A stretch of DNA of 64,000 bases. Source: G963556115 sp963678205 (lineage in GTDB: Bacteria > Planctomycetota > SZUA-567). Each line of letters begins with the position of its first letter. Position 1 is the first letter of the stretch. Both the position numbers and the translations under genes were made by a program. Below, one piece after another: positions 8,926 to 16,784 of the stretch. The notes below the pieces were generated by a model. The model was not told the DNA's origin and did no database searches. It was given only the letters and a program-made list of their open reading frames with translations. The stretch lies in NCBI GenBank assembly GCA_963678205.1, contig OY782760.1, forward strand, positions 372,001 to 436,000. The letters run 5' to 3'.

Positions 8926-9708
8926 ATGGACAACCTAACTACTCATATAATTAAAACTGATGATATTCATATTTCTAGAAATAATGTTAATATTATTTCT
9001 GGGATAAGTTGGAAAGTAACAACAAAACAGCACTGGGCAGTAATTGGAAGCAATGGATCTGGTAAAACCAGCCTTTTAAGATCAATTGCAGGAGACCTAT
9101 GGCCAACTACAGGCTCTATATGGCTATTTGGTAAACAACTGGGTTTCTGCGATTTACCAAAATTAAAAAAGAAAATTGGCTGGGTTGGAGCAAGTATAGA
9201 CAAATGGCTACCCCCAACAGAAACTGCTCTTAATCTGGTTATAACTGGCTTATATTCTACATATGAACTTTACAGAAAGCCAACTAAAGCAGATATAGAA
9301 TTAGCTGCAGATACCTTGAATTCGCTAAACTGCAACCATATTATCGATCGACCTTTTAATAAGCTCTCTCAAGGTGAAAAACAAAAAGTAAGGCTTGCTA
9401 GATCATTAATATCAAAACCTGACCTGCTCATACTTGATGAGGTATGCTCTGGTCTTGATATAAGCAGCAGAGAAGAACTTATAGAATCTATTGAAGCGAT
9501 GACTGTAAGCAATTTACTCTATGTCACTCACCATACCGAGGAAATACCATCAACTATTTCTCACTGTATTATTTTACAAAAAGGCAAAGTTCTAACTCAA
9601 GGTACAAAGCACCACACAATAACTAACAATAACATGAGTCAGGCGTTCGGCGTAAATATTGATATTGAATTTGATAATAGAGGCAGAATCTGGACAAAAA
9701 TTATATAA
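8926..9708 (+). CDS. ABC transporter ATP-binding protein (YlmA/ModF-like)
   Basis: A 260-residue ABC ATPase. Walker A is GSNGSGKTSLLR, a Q-loop-like segment follows, the signature is LSQGEKQKVRLA, Walker B is LLILDEVCSGLD, and the H-loop is YVTHHTEEI. The double histidine and the spacing resemble the YlmA/ModF-type stand-alone ATPases, often annotated as molybdenum-transport related. No permease or binding protein is adjacent, so the substrate cannot be assigned; it may serve a permease encoded elsewhere or a non-transport function. It is monocistronic and divergent from the EAL-HDOD gene, with both starts in a 131-base AT-rich interval. Confidence 0.8.
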   Translation: MDNLTTHIIKTDDIHISRNNVNIISGISWKVTTKQHWAVIGSNGSGKTSLLRSIAGDLWPTTGSIWLFGKQLGFCDLPKLKKKIGWVGASIDKWLPPTETALNLVITGLYSTYELYRKPTKADIELAADTLNSLNCNHIIDRPFNKLSQGEKQKVRLARSLISKPDLLILDEVCSGLDISSREELIESIEAMTVSNLLYVTHHTEEIPSTISHCIILQKGKVLTQGTKHHTITNNNMSQAFGVNIDIEFDNRGRIWTKII

Positions 9709-10265
9709 CATAATTAATAATCTACCGATTCTAGCTCCTTATAAGCCACAAGCCATGATAATACATGCTATTAAGTTGCAGTTGTCTAACATTGCACTGC
9801 CAAGTTACTCAAATTAGGTCTGATATTTATAAAGCTTATCAATTTTTTTCGTATTTATATTATCCCCAGATATAGCACTCATAATTTTATATCATTATAC
9901 TTACCTTTTATCCCTTAAGGAGTTATATTTTATCGGGAAAATTGAGACATACAAACAAAGCACAATATATAGTGTTAACGTATTTTGCCACACCATATTT
10001 TGTTGTTTTTTTTCTTGATTTTGTAATCTAAATCATGTATAAACGAACACAGTTGAGGCAATAACCAAACCAACGCTACTTTCAAAAGCACATAATTTAT
10101 TTTTTGCTGAGTAGATCAAAATTTCAACTACGCTCGTATATTTACGACTAAAGTTGACGAATTGTATTAAGATTTTTTATGTTGTTTGATAATGATGTGT
10201 GTTACATAAAGAATATAATATACGGTGGTATGGCTTTTTATTTTTTTAAGGGGGAAGAAATACAT
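9709..10265. other. 557-bp non-coding region upstream of glutaredoxin
   Basis: No open frame with plausible coding character is seen. The right part holds a possible promoter for the glutaredoxin gene, TTGACG at 10154-10159 and TATGTT at 10178-10183 with an 18-base spacer. A second -10-like TATAAT is at 10214-10219. The length exceeds what a promoter needs, so a long leader or a small RNA is possible, but I see no diagnostic structure. Confidence 0.4.
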
Positions 10266-10529
10266 ATGGTAATTAAAGTTTATTCAAAACCAGGGTGCGG
10301 TATTTGTGAAGCAGCAAAGAAAAAGATCAAAATGATGGGATTTGATTATCAAGAACACAATTTATCCTACCATATTGAACACCATGAAGGCTGGAGAGAA
10401 GATGGTTCGGTAGAGGCGATGGCTGCTCATACTTATCATGATACACTACCACTTATCAAAGTTGATGACCAATTTCATGACTATCCTGGTGCGATGCGTC
10501 AACTTAAAATGATGCGCAAGAGCAACTAA
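10266..10529 (+). CDS. Glutaredoxin-like protein
   Basis: An 87-residue thioredoxin-fold protein. It starts MVIKVYSKPGCGICEAAKKK, with the redox motif CGIC at residues 11-14. The cis-proline is in DTLPLIKVDD, and the C-terminal part has the YPGAMRQL segment expected of glutaredoxins. The ATG at 10266 is chosen because AAGGGGGA lies 8-12 bases upstream and because the family starts with this strand; a longer in-frame extension to 10179 has no ribosome site. It may reduce disulfides or supply electrons to a reductase such as anaerobic ribonucleotide reductase, but no partner gene is adjacent. It ends before a very strong terminator. Confidence 0.8.
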   Translation: MVIKVYSKPGCGICEAAKKKIKMMGFDYQEHNLSYHIEHHEGWREDGSVEAMAAHTYHDTLPLIKVDDQFHDYPGAMRQLKMMRKSN

Positions 10530-10548
10530 AAGCTGGCAAAAAATTACC

Positions 10549-10597
10549 TTTAATTCAAAAAACGCAAGAGTGCATCTCTTGCGTTTTTTGAATTAAA
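10549..10597. terminator. Strong bidirectional intrinsic terminator
   Basis: A perfect 22-bp stem (10549-10570 with 10576-10597) closes a 5-base loop. The inner part is GC-rich (CGCAAGAG) and the outer part is A-rich on one side and T-rich on the other, giving a U-tract in both directions. It follows the glutaredoxin gene and would also stop transcription coming from the tRNA side. Confidence 0.93.
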
Positions 10598-10697
10598 GTC
10601 TTAATATTACCATATTTATATTATAAAATCATATAAAATATTATATCTTTAAAACAACAGACAATAAGTAGTATAATTAAAATTACTTAAACGTTTA

Positions 10698-10732
10698 TAT
10701 AAAAAAACCTGAACTCAGAATGAGCTCAGGTT
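10698..10732 (-). terminator. Intrinsic terminator of tRNA-Cys
   Basis: A 12-bp stem (10706-10717 with 10721-10732, one G-U pair, 3-base loop) is followed on the minus strand by a T7 run. It lies just beyond the 3' end of the tRNA and is positioned to terminate its transcript. Confidence 0.85.
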
Positions 10733-10739
10733 TATAATC

Positions 10740-10814
10740 TGGAGGTGGCGATCGGATTTGAACCGATGCATGATGGTTTTGCAAACCATTGCCTTACCGC
10801 TTGGCTACGCCACC
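10740..10814 (-). tRNA. tRNA-Cys (anticodon GCA)
   Basis: The minus strand folds as a complete 75-base cloverleaf. The acceptor arms are GGTGGCG and CGCCACC. The D arm contains AAGCGGTAAGGC. The anticodon stem ATGGT/ACCAT has loop TTGCAAA (anticodon GCA). The T arm is ATCGGTTCGAATCCGAT. The discriminator base is U, as expected for cysteine, and CCA is encoded. It is a single-gene unit with its own terminator. Confidence 0.97.
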
Positions 10815-10929
10815 GTCTTGAGTAGAAGATTCTATTTAATTACTAATTTTAATCAAGACTTAATATAAAAAATATCATTTTTTTTTAAACCCACAAAAAA
10901 GGAATCATATGTTCATTTTACTTTAAGAA

Positions 10930-11844
10930 TCATATTTCAAGAGTTCCTATAATATCTTCAACAGTTGAAGAATGACTTTCAAGCCAAAGTCCTAATTCTT
11001 CAATCAACCTTACAGTAATTCTAGGCTCAGGAAAATTCATCATCCCAACCTCACATGCGCACGCACCTGCAAGCAGAAAAGCTACAACCTCCCTGATACT
11101 TGAGATCCCTCCACAAGCAACGACGGGGCACCTTACAGCTCTAACGACCTGATATACACACCTCAATGCTAAAGGGTGAATAGCTGGACCAGACAATCCT
11201 CCAGTAATGTTTGTTAAAATAGGCCTCCGCCTTTCAATATCAATAGCCATACCAAGAAAGGTATTACTTACAACCAGCGCGTCTGCTCCTGCTCCTTCAA
11301 TATCACGAGCAATAGCAGATATATCAGTCACGTTTGGTGATAACTTTATCCATAGAGGCAGCGTAGTTATTTTCTTCAATTTTTCTACAAGCCTTGCTGA
11401 ATTCTTTCCACATACTCCAAATGCCATACCACCTTCTTTAACGTTTGGACATGAAATATTAATTTCAAGTCCAGAAAGAGGGGAATCACTCAATGCTTCA
11501 ACAACATAAAGATAATCTTCCTCACTCTTACCAGCAACATTTACTATAATATTTTTATTCGCTCCAAGCAAAGGTAAGAGCAAATTTCGTTTGAATTCAT
11601 CCACTCCACCATTCTGCAATCCTATAGCATTAAGCATACCAGATGGTGTTTCTACAACTCTTGGAGGAGGATTTCCTACAGTGGCCTTGGGAGTAACACT
11701 CTTTGTAACCACGGCTCCAAGCCTACCAATATCAATGAAATCAGTATATTCCTTACCACTTCCGTAGGTACCAGAAGCAGTAAATATAGGATTATCAAAT
11801 TTTAGTGAACCAACTCTCGTTTTTAACCTAGTCGCTATATCCAT
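10930..11844 (-). CDS. pyrD: Dihydroorotate dehydrogenase, class 1B catalytic subunit
   Basis: A 304-residue FMN barrel enzyme that oxidises dihydroorotate to orotate in pyrimidine synthesis. Landmarks are the N-terminal block FDNPIFTASGTYGSGKEY, the NAIGLQNGGVD region, and NISCPNVKEGG, which carries the catalytic cysteine typical of class 1. Further along are LPLWIKLSPNV, SNTFLGMAID and the phosphate-binding CGGISSIREVVAFLLAGA. The sequence matches the 1B subclass, which normally pairs with an iron-sulfur/FAD subunit PyrK; pyrK is not in the window. It lies 78 bases downstream of the alcohol dehydrogenase, with a strong terminator between, so it should have its own promoter. Confidence 0.95.
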   Translation of the reverse strand: MDIATRLKTRVGSLKFDNPIFTASGTYGSGKEYTDFIDIGRLGAVVTKSVTPKATVGNPPPRVVETPSGMLNAIGLQNGGVDEFKRNLLLPLLGANKNIIVNVAGKSEEDYLYVVEALSDSPLSGLEINISCPNVKEGGMAFGVCGKNSARLVEKLKKITTLPLWIKLSPNVTDISAIARDIEGAGADALVVSNTFLGMAIDIERRRPILTNITGGLSGPAIHPLALRCVYQVVRAVRCPVVACGGISSIREVVAFLLAGACACEVGMMNFPEPRITVRLIEELGLWLESHSSTVEDIIGTLEI

Positions 11845-11864
11845 TATTTCATACCTGTAATATT

Positions 11865-11902
11865 AAAAAAATAGTCTGCACAGATCACTCCATGCAGACT
11901 AT
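11865..11902 (-). terminator. Intrinsic terminator after the alcohol dehydrogenase gene
   Basis: A 10-bp perfect stem (11871-11880 with 11893-11902) is followed on the minus strand by T6 (11865-11870). It separates the iron alcohol dehydrogenase from pyrD. Confidence 0.85.
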
Positions 11903-11922
11903 AGTATAGCTAAAACGAAATA

Positions 11923-13095
11923 CTATTCAAAGCACATCTCAACAATTCTAATAACGTCATCTTTAGTAAGCTCAGATGGGTCAACCCCAAATAAAGCCCC
12001 CATTGCATAGAAAGCATTATCTGCAATTTTCTTTGCTTCTGACGCCTCAATTCCGTAGTCTTTAAGACTTAAGTCTCCCAGTCCGCAATCAATTAAAAGT
12101 TTCTTGAGAGCTTCAACGAAATCCTCAGGTTTTTCAGCAGGATATCCCATTGCTTTTGCCATATCTATAAATCTCTGATCAGGGCTTTTTTCAATTGTTA
12201 CTGTAAAATATGGGACAAGAAGACATGCCAGCCCCGCACCATGAGGTAACTCTGGGTGGTATGCACTCAATGCATGCTCAATAGAATGCTCAGAAATACA
12301 TGAAGAAGTTGACTCAACTAGCCCTGCCTGTGTACTTGCCCATGCTATTGCAGAACGGCCTTCAATATCAGAACCATCTTTTACTACAGCTGGAAGATTC
12401 TCAGCAATAAGTTTTATGCTTGATAACGCAAATACATCACTTGCTGGCTGAGAAACTTTTGCAACATAACCTTCAGCAGAATGACAAAAAGCATCGATAC
12501 CCTGAAAAGCTGTAAGCCTAGGCGGAACAGAAAGCATAAGTTCTGGATCTACGATTGAAAGCGCAGGGAAAGTATCAGGGAAAAGCCCAAAACCTGTTTT
12601 TTCATTTGTTGCAGTATTAGTAATAACAGTCCAAGGATCTGCTTCTGTACCAGTTCCAGCTGTTGTTGGGATCGCAACTAATGGCAATGCTTTTTTCTCA
12701 ACAGGCAACCCTTTCCCACTACCACTCGGAATATAATCCCAGTAGTTACCAGGATTTGTTGCCATAACCGCAATACTCTTTGCACAATCAATAGAACTTC
12801 CGCCACCAAGACCAACAATAAAATCGCACCCATTATCTTTAACTAGCTGAGCGCCCTCAGTAACATGATCTAAAATTGGATTAGGCAAAATTTTATTATA
12901 AACAATAGACTCTACACCATTTTTCTGTAAATATTCAATTGTTCTATCTAAATAGCCATTCGCCTTCATTGACTTACCTGAACTAATAACGATAAAAGCC
13001 TTTTTCCCTGGCAGCTTTTCAGTTGCCAACAGCTTTAATTTCCCTGCTCCAAAAATAATCCTAGTAGGTATAAAATACTCGAAATTCCAATTCAT
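11923..13095 (-). CDS. Iron-containing alcohol dehydrogenase
   Basis: A 390-residue type III (iron-activated) alcohol dehydrogenase. The start MNWNFEYFIPTRIIFGAGK is typical, and the ATG at 13095 has GAGGAG 6-7 bases upstream; an in-frame ATG at 13146 lacks one. The NAD(P)-binding part has GLGGGSSIDCAKSIA and IPTTAGTGTEADPW. Metal ligands are suggested by the aspartate/histidine block DAFCHSAEGY and by EHALSAYHPELPHGAG. It reduces aldehydes or ketones or oxidises alcohols; the sequence resembles butanol-dehydrogenase/YqhD-like and lactaldehyde-type enzymes without allowing a firm choice. It suggests a fermentative side to metabolism. It lies 92 bases after lspA and is followed by its own terminator. 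Confidence 0.9.
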   Translation of the reverse strand: MNWNFEYFIPTRIIFGAGKLKLLATEKLPGKKAFIVISSGKSMKANGYLDRTIEYLQKNGVESIVYNKILPNPILDHVTEGAQLVKDNGCDFIVGLGGGSSIDCAKSIAVMATNPGNYWDYIPSGSGKGLPVEKKALPLVAIPTTAGTGTEADPWTVITNTATNEKTGFGLFPDTFPALSIVDPELMLSVPPRLTAFQGIDAFCHSAEGYVAKVSQPASDVFALSSIKLIAENLPAVVKDGSDIEGRSAIAWASTQAGLVESTSSCISEHSIEHALSAYHPELPHGAGLACLLVPYFTVTIEKSPDQRFIDMAKAMGYPAEKPEDFVEALKKLLIDCGLGDLSLKDYGIEASEAKKIADNAFYAMGALFGVDPSELTKDDVIRIVEMCFE

Positions 13096-13187
13096 TATAT
13101 TCTCCTCAATAATAAAAAATACTACAAACCGCCGACCCAAATACATTTTCTATTATATTATTTAAAATTATTTAAAATTTAAAAAAC

Positions 13188-13700
13188 TTAATTACTCTTC
13201 TTCTTGCTGCCCTCTGTCAGATTCCAAAGGACAAATATCACCACCCCCAGAACAATAGCAACATCGGCCAAATTAAATACAGGCCAATTATATACCCCAG
13301 GTATCTGCACATCTATAAAATCTCTTACCCCTTGATAACTATGTAAATATCCATTAAGCTGCATTTCAATAAAAACCCGATCATATAAATTACCAAGCGC
13401 CCCACCCAGCAGCATTCCAAATCCCAACAATGGCAAAAATGATTTTGAACTTTTACTTGCAGAATACGCCAAATATATAACAATCGGAATAATAATAGCA
13501 GTGACAGCAATTAATAAAATTGGTCTACCACCACCTACTCCCCAGACAGCTCCTCTATTAATGTGCAATGTAAACGCAAACCAATTATCAATAATGTCTA
13601 ATCTTTGCCCTGGGGTATTCATCAATTTACCAAAAATATAGGTTTTACTGCCAAGATCTATAAAGATCATAAGAACAGCAACAATCCAGAACTTCACCAT
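13188..13700 (-). CDS. lspA: Lipoprotein signal peptidase LspA
   Basis: A 170-residue four-helix membrane aspartyl protease that cleaves diacylglyceryl-prolipoproteins. Visible family motifs are the N-terminal FIDLGSKTYI, HINRGAVWGVGG, the catalytic-Asp motif GALGNLYDRV and the second catalytic-Asp motif VFNLADVAI. A short basic C-terminal tail follows. It would process the lipoproteins seen in this window (genes at 1881, 3134 and 15449). It is divergent from cheR. Confidence 0.96.
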   Translation of the reverse strand: MVKFWIVAVLMIFIDLGSKTYIFGKLMNTPGQRLDIIDNWFAFTLHINRGAVWGVGGGRPILLIAVTAIIIPIVIYLAYSASKSSKSFLPLLGFGMLLGGALGNLYDRVFIEMQLNGYLHSYQGVRDFIDVQIPGVYNWPVFNLADVAIVLGVVIFVLWNLTEGSKKKSN

Positions 13701-13787
13701 CTTTTTTAAATATGCCTTCCTACTTAAATAAAAATGTCTCTAAAACATAATAATTCTAGTAAAACAATATACATTGACACAAAACAA

Positions 13788-13813
13788 ATAAATCCAACTC
13801 ATATTGGATTTAT
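13788..13813. promoter_or_regulatory. 10-bp inverted repeat upstream of the cheR promoter, operator candidate
   Basis: ATAAATCCAA at 13788-13797 is exactly inverted at 13804-13813 with a 6-base spacer. It ends one base before a -35-like element for cheR and lies in the lspA/cheR divergent interval. Position and symmetry suit a dimeric regulator site; it is not at the end of any gene, so a terminator is unlikely. Confidence 0.5.
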
Positions 13814-13814
13814 A

Positions 13815-13842
13815 TTGCAAAAAACTAAATCTATTTTATAAT
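13815..13842 (+). promoter_or_regulatory. Sigma-70-type promoter of cheR
   Basis: TTGCAA at 13815-13820 and a perfect TATAAT at 13837-13842 are separated by 16 bases. The implied leader to the cheR ATG is about 90 bases. Confidence 0.55.
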
Positions 13843-13937
13843 CTATTCAGACTTAATTTAGCATATAAATAATATCATAAAACTAATAAATAATCCAGCA
13901 ATTAATAGGTTATATAAAAATAAAGCAGGTTCAAATT

Positions 13938-14765
13938 ATGCTTAAAAGCGATCTTACAACAAAAATTTTTAACCAGATTTCCAAATATGTAATGATTAAT
14001 TGTGGAATAAATCTTTCTATGAACAAGTTCGAACTTGTTAACACACGATTGAGCAAAGTCATACGAGCACACGATTTTTCAGGATTCAAAGAATACTATG
14101 AATACCTTATCAACGATAATTCTGGAGAAGCTCTTTACGAACTAATGAATGCCGTATCTACTAATTTAACATCATTTTACAGAGAATCAGCTCATTTTGA
14201 TTTTTTGAAAAAAGTATTGGTTCCTGACATAATAAAAAATTCTAACAATTCAAAAAATTATAAACTAAGAGGATGGAGTGCTGGGTGTAGTCTTGGAGCT
14301 GAGATATATACTATTGCAATTACACTGTTTGAAAGTATTCCTGATCTTGAGCTCTGGGATGCAAAGCTTCTTGCAACTGATATTGACACCAATGTTCTAA
14401 AAACTGGCGAACAAGGGATATATACAAAAAAACAAATTGAAGGGATACCAAATAAATTACTTTCAAAATATTTCCAATATTCTAAGCAAAAAGATAGCTT
14501 TAAAGCTAAATCTATTTTGAGAAATATCATAAGGTTCAAATATTTAAATCTTATTGAACCATTCCCATTCAAAAACTATTTTGATTTTATTTTCTGCAGA
14601 AATGTTATGATTTACTTCACAAAAGAGACCCAACAAGAGCTGATTAATAAATTTTATAACTTTTTAAAACCTGGTGGCTACTTATTTATTGGACATTCTG
14701 AAGGATTGAGTGGATTAACGCATAAATACAAGTATGTCCAACCTACTATTTACAAAAAAAAATAA
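13938..14765 (+). CDS. cheR: Chemotaxis protein methyltransferase CheR
   Basis: A 275-residue S-adenosylmethionine-dependent enzyme that methylates glutamates of chemoreceptors. The N-terminal helical domain (residues 1-85) is followed by the Rossmann part with WSAGCSLGAEIYTIAI (the SAM-binding motif, usually SAGCSTGEEPYS). Then come KLLATDIDTNVL, LIEPFPFKNYFDFIFCRNVMIYF and LFIGHSEGLSG. Length and motif order are normal. It stands apart from any other che gene; its likely substrate is a receptor such as the one at 36024. Expression may be controlled by the inverted repeat just upstream of its promoter. Confidence 0.95.
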   Translation: MLKSDLTTKIFNQISKYVMINCGINLSMNKFELVNTRLSKVIRAHDFSGFKEYYEYLINDNSGEALYELMNAVSTNLTSFYRESAHFDFLKKVLVPDIIKNSNNSKNYKLRGWSAGCSLGAEIYTIAITLFESIPDLELWDAKLLATDIDTNVLKTGEQGIYTKKQIEGIPNKLLSKYFQYSKQKDSFKAKSILRNIIRFKYLNLIEPFPFKNYFDFIFCRNVMIYFTKETQQELINKFYNFLKPGGYLFIGHSEGLSGLTHKYKYVQPTIYKKK

Positions 14766-14963
14766 TCGTATAAATATAGGCAAATAAAGATGTTATACAA
14801 TATAATTTAAAAAAAATCATTAAATTCTAATTTTTTACTAACACTTTCGCAGGATTTATGGCATATTATTACAGATATATATAAGTAATTTATTTTTTAG
14901 AAAACAAATACAAATAAGTATTGTGTTTGTTATTTTTTTTGTTTTAATGCAATTAATTTCATA

Positions 14964-14990
14964 CTACTGATTTATTTTAATAAGCAGTAG
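14964..14990 (+). repeat. Hairpin in the cheR / small-gene interval
   Basis: CTACTG at 14964-14969 pairs with CAGTAG at 14985-14990, and the pairing extends inward (TTTATT with AATAAG, one bulged A). It lies in the 280-base gap after cheR, which also contains a weaker hairpin followed by a T8 run near 14900-14940, probably the cheR terminator. Roles otherwise unknown. Confidence 0.4.
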
Positions 14991-15045
14991 GTAAAATTTT
15001 ATTGTATTATAACATGTACCTTTTGTTTAATGGAGAATTATTGCT

Positions 15046-15276
15046 ATGGACTCCAGAGACAGGTGGGTCAATTGGGATCAGCTTGCTGTTGGCGAAGATT
15101 TTTGGGACATGATGGAAGAGCTTGACGAGAAACGTCTAGGCGAAATTAGAGAACAGCGTCAAATGGAAGAAATTCGACGTGTTCATGAACGCCGTCTATC
15201 TAAAATGAAAATCGATCGTGAAAAATTCATGAGTGAAGAGCCATATTCATTCATGTGCAAAATACCAGTTAGCTAA
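15046..15276 (+). CDS. Small charged hypothetical protein (76 aa)
   Basis: I do not recognise it. The 76 residues form an almost continuous charged helix from about 20 to 65 (EELDEKRLGEIREQRQMEE, RRVHERRLSKMKIDREKF), preceded by a tryptophan-rich start (RDRWVNWDQLAVGEDFWDMM). It has one cysteine, no membrane segment and no signal peptide. The ATG has a GGAG site about 9 bases upstream, the gene has a long AT-rich upstream interval, and a textbook terminator follows. This indicates an independently expressed small protein, perhaps a coiled-coil adaptor or regulator. Confidence 0.65.
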   Translation: MDSRDRWVNWDQLAVGEDFWDMMEELDEKRLGEIREQRQMEEIRRVHERRLSKMKIDREKFMSEEPYSFMCKIPVS

Positions 15277-15313
15277 GCTAATTAGCCCCTGATCTAAAGA
15301 TTTTTTTCTTTAC

Positions 15314-15342
15314 CCCTTACCATTAATGGTAAGGGTTTTTTT
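15314..15342 (+). terminator. Intrinsic terminator
   Basis: An 11-bp palindromic stem (15314-15324 with 15325-15335) is followed by T7 on the plus strand. It ends the transcript of the 76-residue gene. Confidence 0.9.
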
Positions 15343-15360
15343 TATAAACTTAAAAATCTA

Positions 15361-15388
15361 TTGTAGCATACAATTTTTCTGATAATAT
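15361..15388 (+). promoter_or_regulatory. Possible promoter of the lipoprotein-exporter operon
   Basis: TTGTAG at 15361-15366 and TAATAT at 15383-15388 are 16 bases apart, directly after the preceding terminator and about 60 bases before the lipoprotein ATG. Confidence 0.35.
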
Positions 15389-15448
15389 ATACTGTGTTAT
15401 ATTGTTAGGCTTTTTTTAACCATTAAATTATATTGGACAAAAAACAAA

Positions 15449-16333
15449 ATGTTTAAAAATATATTAACCCTTAGTATCACGTCCTGCTTATTATTAATGC
15501 TGGCAACTGGTTGTATTTCTACTAATGATACTGTAAGTATTGCAGCCACAGACCTTATCAATCAAACCATTGAAAACAGAATAGACATTGACAGTATTAT
15601 AGCTGGTGGCGAAATGAAGATTGTAGACAAGCCTAGTAAATTTTCTTTGAGTACTAAAATAGAATTAATCGCAGAAGACCCCAGCAATCTCCGTATTAAA
15701 GCAACAAAGCTTGCAGATGAGATTATTGCTTTTGATATGTTGATGCAGGGAGAGAGGGTTGCATTCTATGTTCCACTGCGAAATGTCTTATATACCGGAA
15801 ATGTTGCAAACCTAAGAAGTGGCGGAGTTAACTTTTCCCCAAAAGCAATAATAAATAGAATTCTTCATGCAAACAGTGATTTGGCAAATAAGCGCTGGAG
15901 AGTACTTGGAAAAAATCAAGCCGGACTTATGAATGAAAACCTCATTCTAGAGCAGATGCACAAAAAAGGACAAGGTTTTGTAAAAATTTATGTTGATGGT
16001 CTACGCAGAGTACTCCATAAAGTTGAACATTTTGATAGAAATGGAAAATTATATTTTATTGAAACTTATTCAAAGTTCAAACAGGAAATGACTGGAGAGA
16101 GTACAGCAGCCGGGCGTGAAATAGGCACTGGTAAATACTTCCCTATGCAATTTACACTTGACTGGCCTGACAAAGACAGATATGTAAAAATCACCCTAAG
16201 ACGCTATAAATCAAATATAAACCAGGAAGAAATTGATGAACTCTGGTTAATAGATGATCTTGATATGGATAGTGTTCAACAACGAACTTTATCCCAGGTG
16301 GAAGTTGATAGTGATGCTGATTATGACAAGTAA
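15449..16333 (+). CDS. LolA-like lipoprotein
   Basis: A 294-residue lipoprotein with signal peptide and lipobox LATGC (lipidated Cys 22). The mature part (40-270) reads as a half-open beta-barrel of the LolA/LolB/DUF4292 type: repeated strand pairs such as GGEMKIVDKPSKFSLSTKIEL and LRIKATKLADEIIAFDMLM. YVPLRNVLYTGNV follows, then a helix and VKIYVDGLRRVLHKVEHF. Such proteins carry lipoproteins or lipids across the periplasm. It opens a plus-strand cluster with a zinc-ribbon membrane protein and an MMPL/RND exporter. In other bacteria a LolA-like outer-membrane partner beside an MMPL exporter suggests lipid export, so a shared lipid-trafficking role is inferred. The acidic C-terminal tail is low complexity. 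Confidence 0.65.
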   Translation: MFKNILTLSITSCLLLMLATGCISTNDTVSIAATDLINQTIENRIDIDSIIAGGEMKIVDKPSKFSLSTKIELIAEDPSNLRIKATKLADEIIAFDMLMQGERVAFYVPLRNVLYTGNVANLRSGGVNFSPKAIINRILHANSDLANKRWRVLGKNQAGLMNENLILEQMHKKGQGFVKIYVDGLRRVLHKVEHFDRNGKLYFIETYSKFKQEMTGESTAAGREIGTGKYFPMQFTLDWPDKDRYVKITLRRYKSNINQEEIDELWLIDDLDMDSVQQRTLSQVEVDSDADYDK

Positions 16334-16368
16334 TCTCACCACTAACTTTTTATGAGAAAGAATAAATA

Positions 16369-16782
16369 TTGTTTAATAAAAAATTCCCTGAGATCAAAGA
16401 ATATCCAATATCAGCTACAGAGTATAAGACACGAGAAAAAGCATACTCATCAAAATGGCAGATAAGATTCTTTTTTATAGGAGTTCTGGCTGCGACTACC
16501 TTTTTCATGCCAGAATTAATTACAAAATTTTTACTCCAAATAGATGTTAAAAGAATAATTCTCCAAGGCATAGGATTAATCCTTGCTCTGGGAGTAATGC
16601 TATTATCTCGTAAATCAAGAAGAACTCTTGCAAAGCAATACGGACTTTTCTGCCCAAAATGCGGAGAAATTTTTGATTATTGGTCAGACAAAAAAAACGC
16701 TGTGATTTTTGGTGGATTCTGCCCAAAATGCAATTTTAAAATTTTAAATATAAATGATAAAGATATAGAAAAAGTTAAATAA
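16369..16782 (+). CDS. Membrane protein with C-terminal zinc ribbon
   Basis: A 137-residue protein starting with TTG (16369); an overlapping upstream ATG is in a different frame and soon stops. Two transmembrane helices (about 34-54 and 66-82) precede a zinc-ribbon-like C-terminus with CPKCGEIFDYW and CPKCNFKIL, two CxxC pairs about 26 residues apart. The family is not recognised. It ends 2 bases before the ATG of the MMPL exporter, so translation is probably coupled, and it may be an accessory or regulatory subunit of that exporter. Confidence 0.7.
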   Translation: MFNKKFPEIKEYPISATEYKTREKAYSSKWQIRFFFIGVLAATTFFMPELITKFLLQIDVKRIILQGIGLILALGVMLLSRKSRRTLAKQYGLFCPKCGEIFDYWSDKKNAVIFGGFCPKCNFKILNINDKDIEKVK

Positions 16783-16784
16783 TA

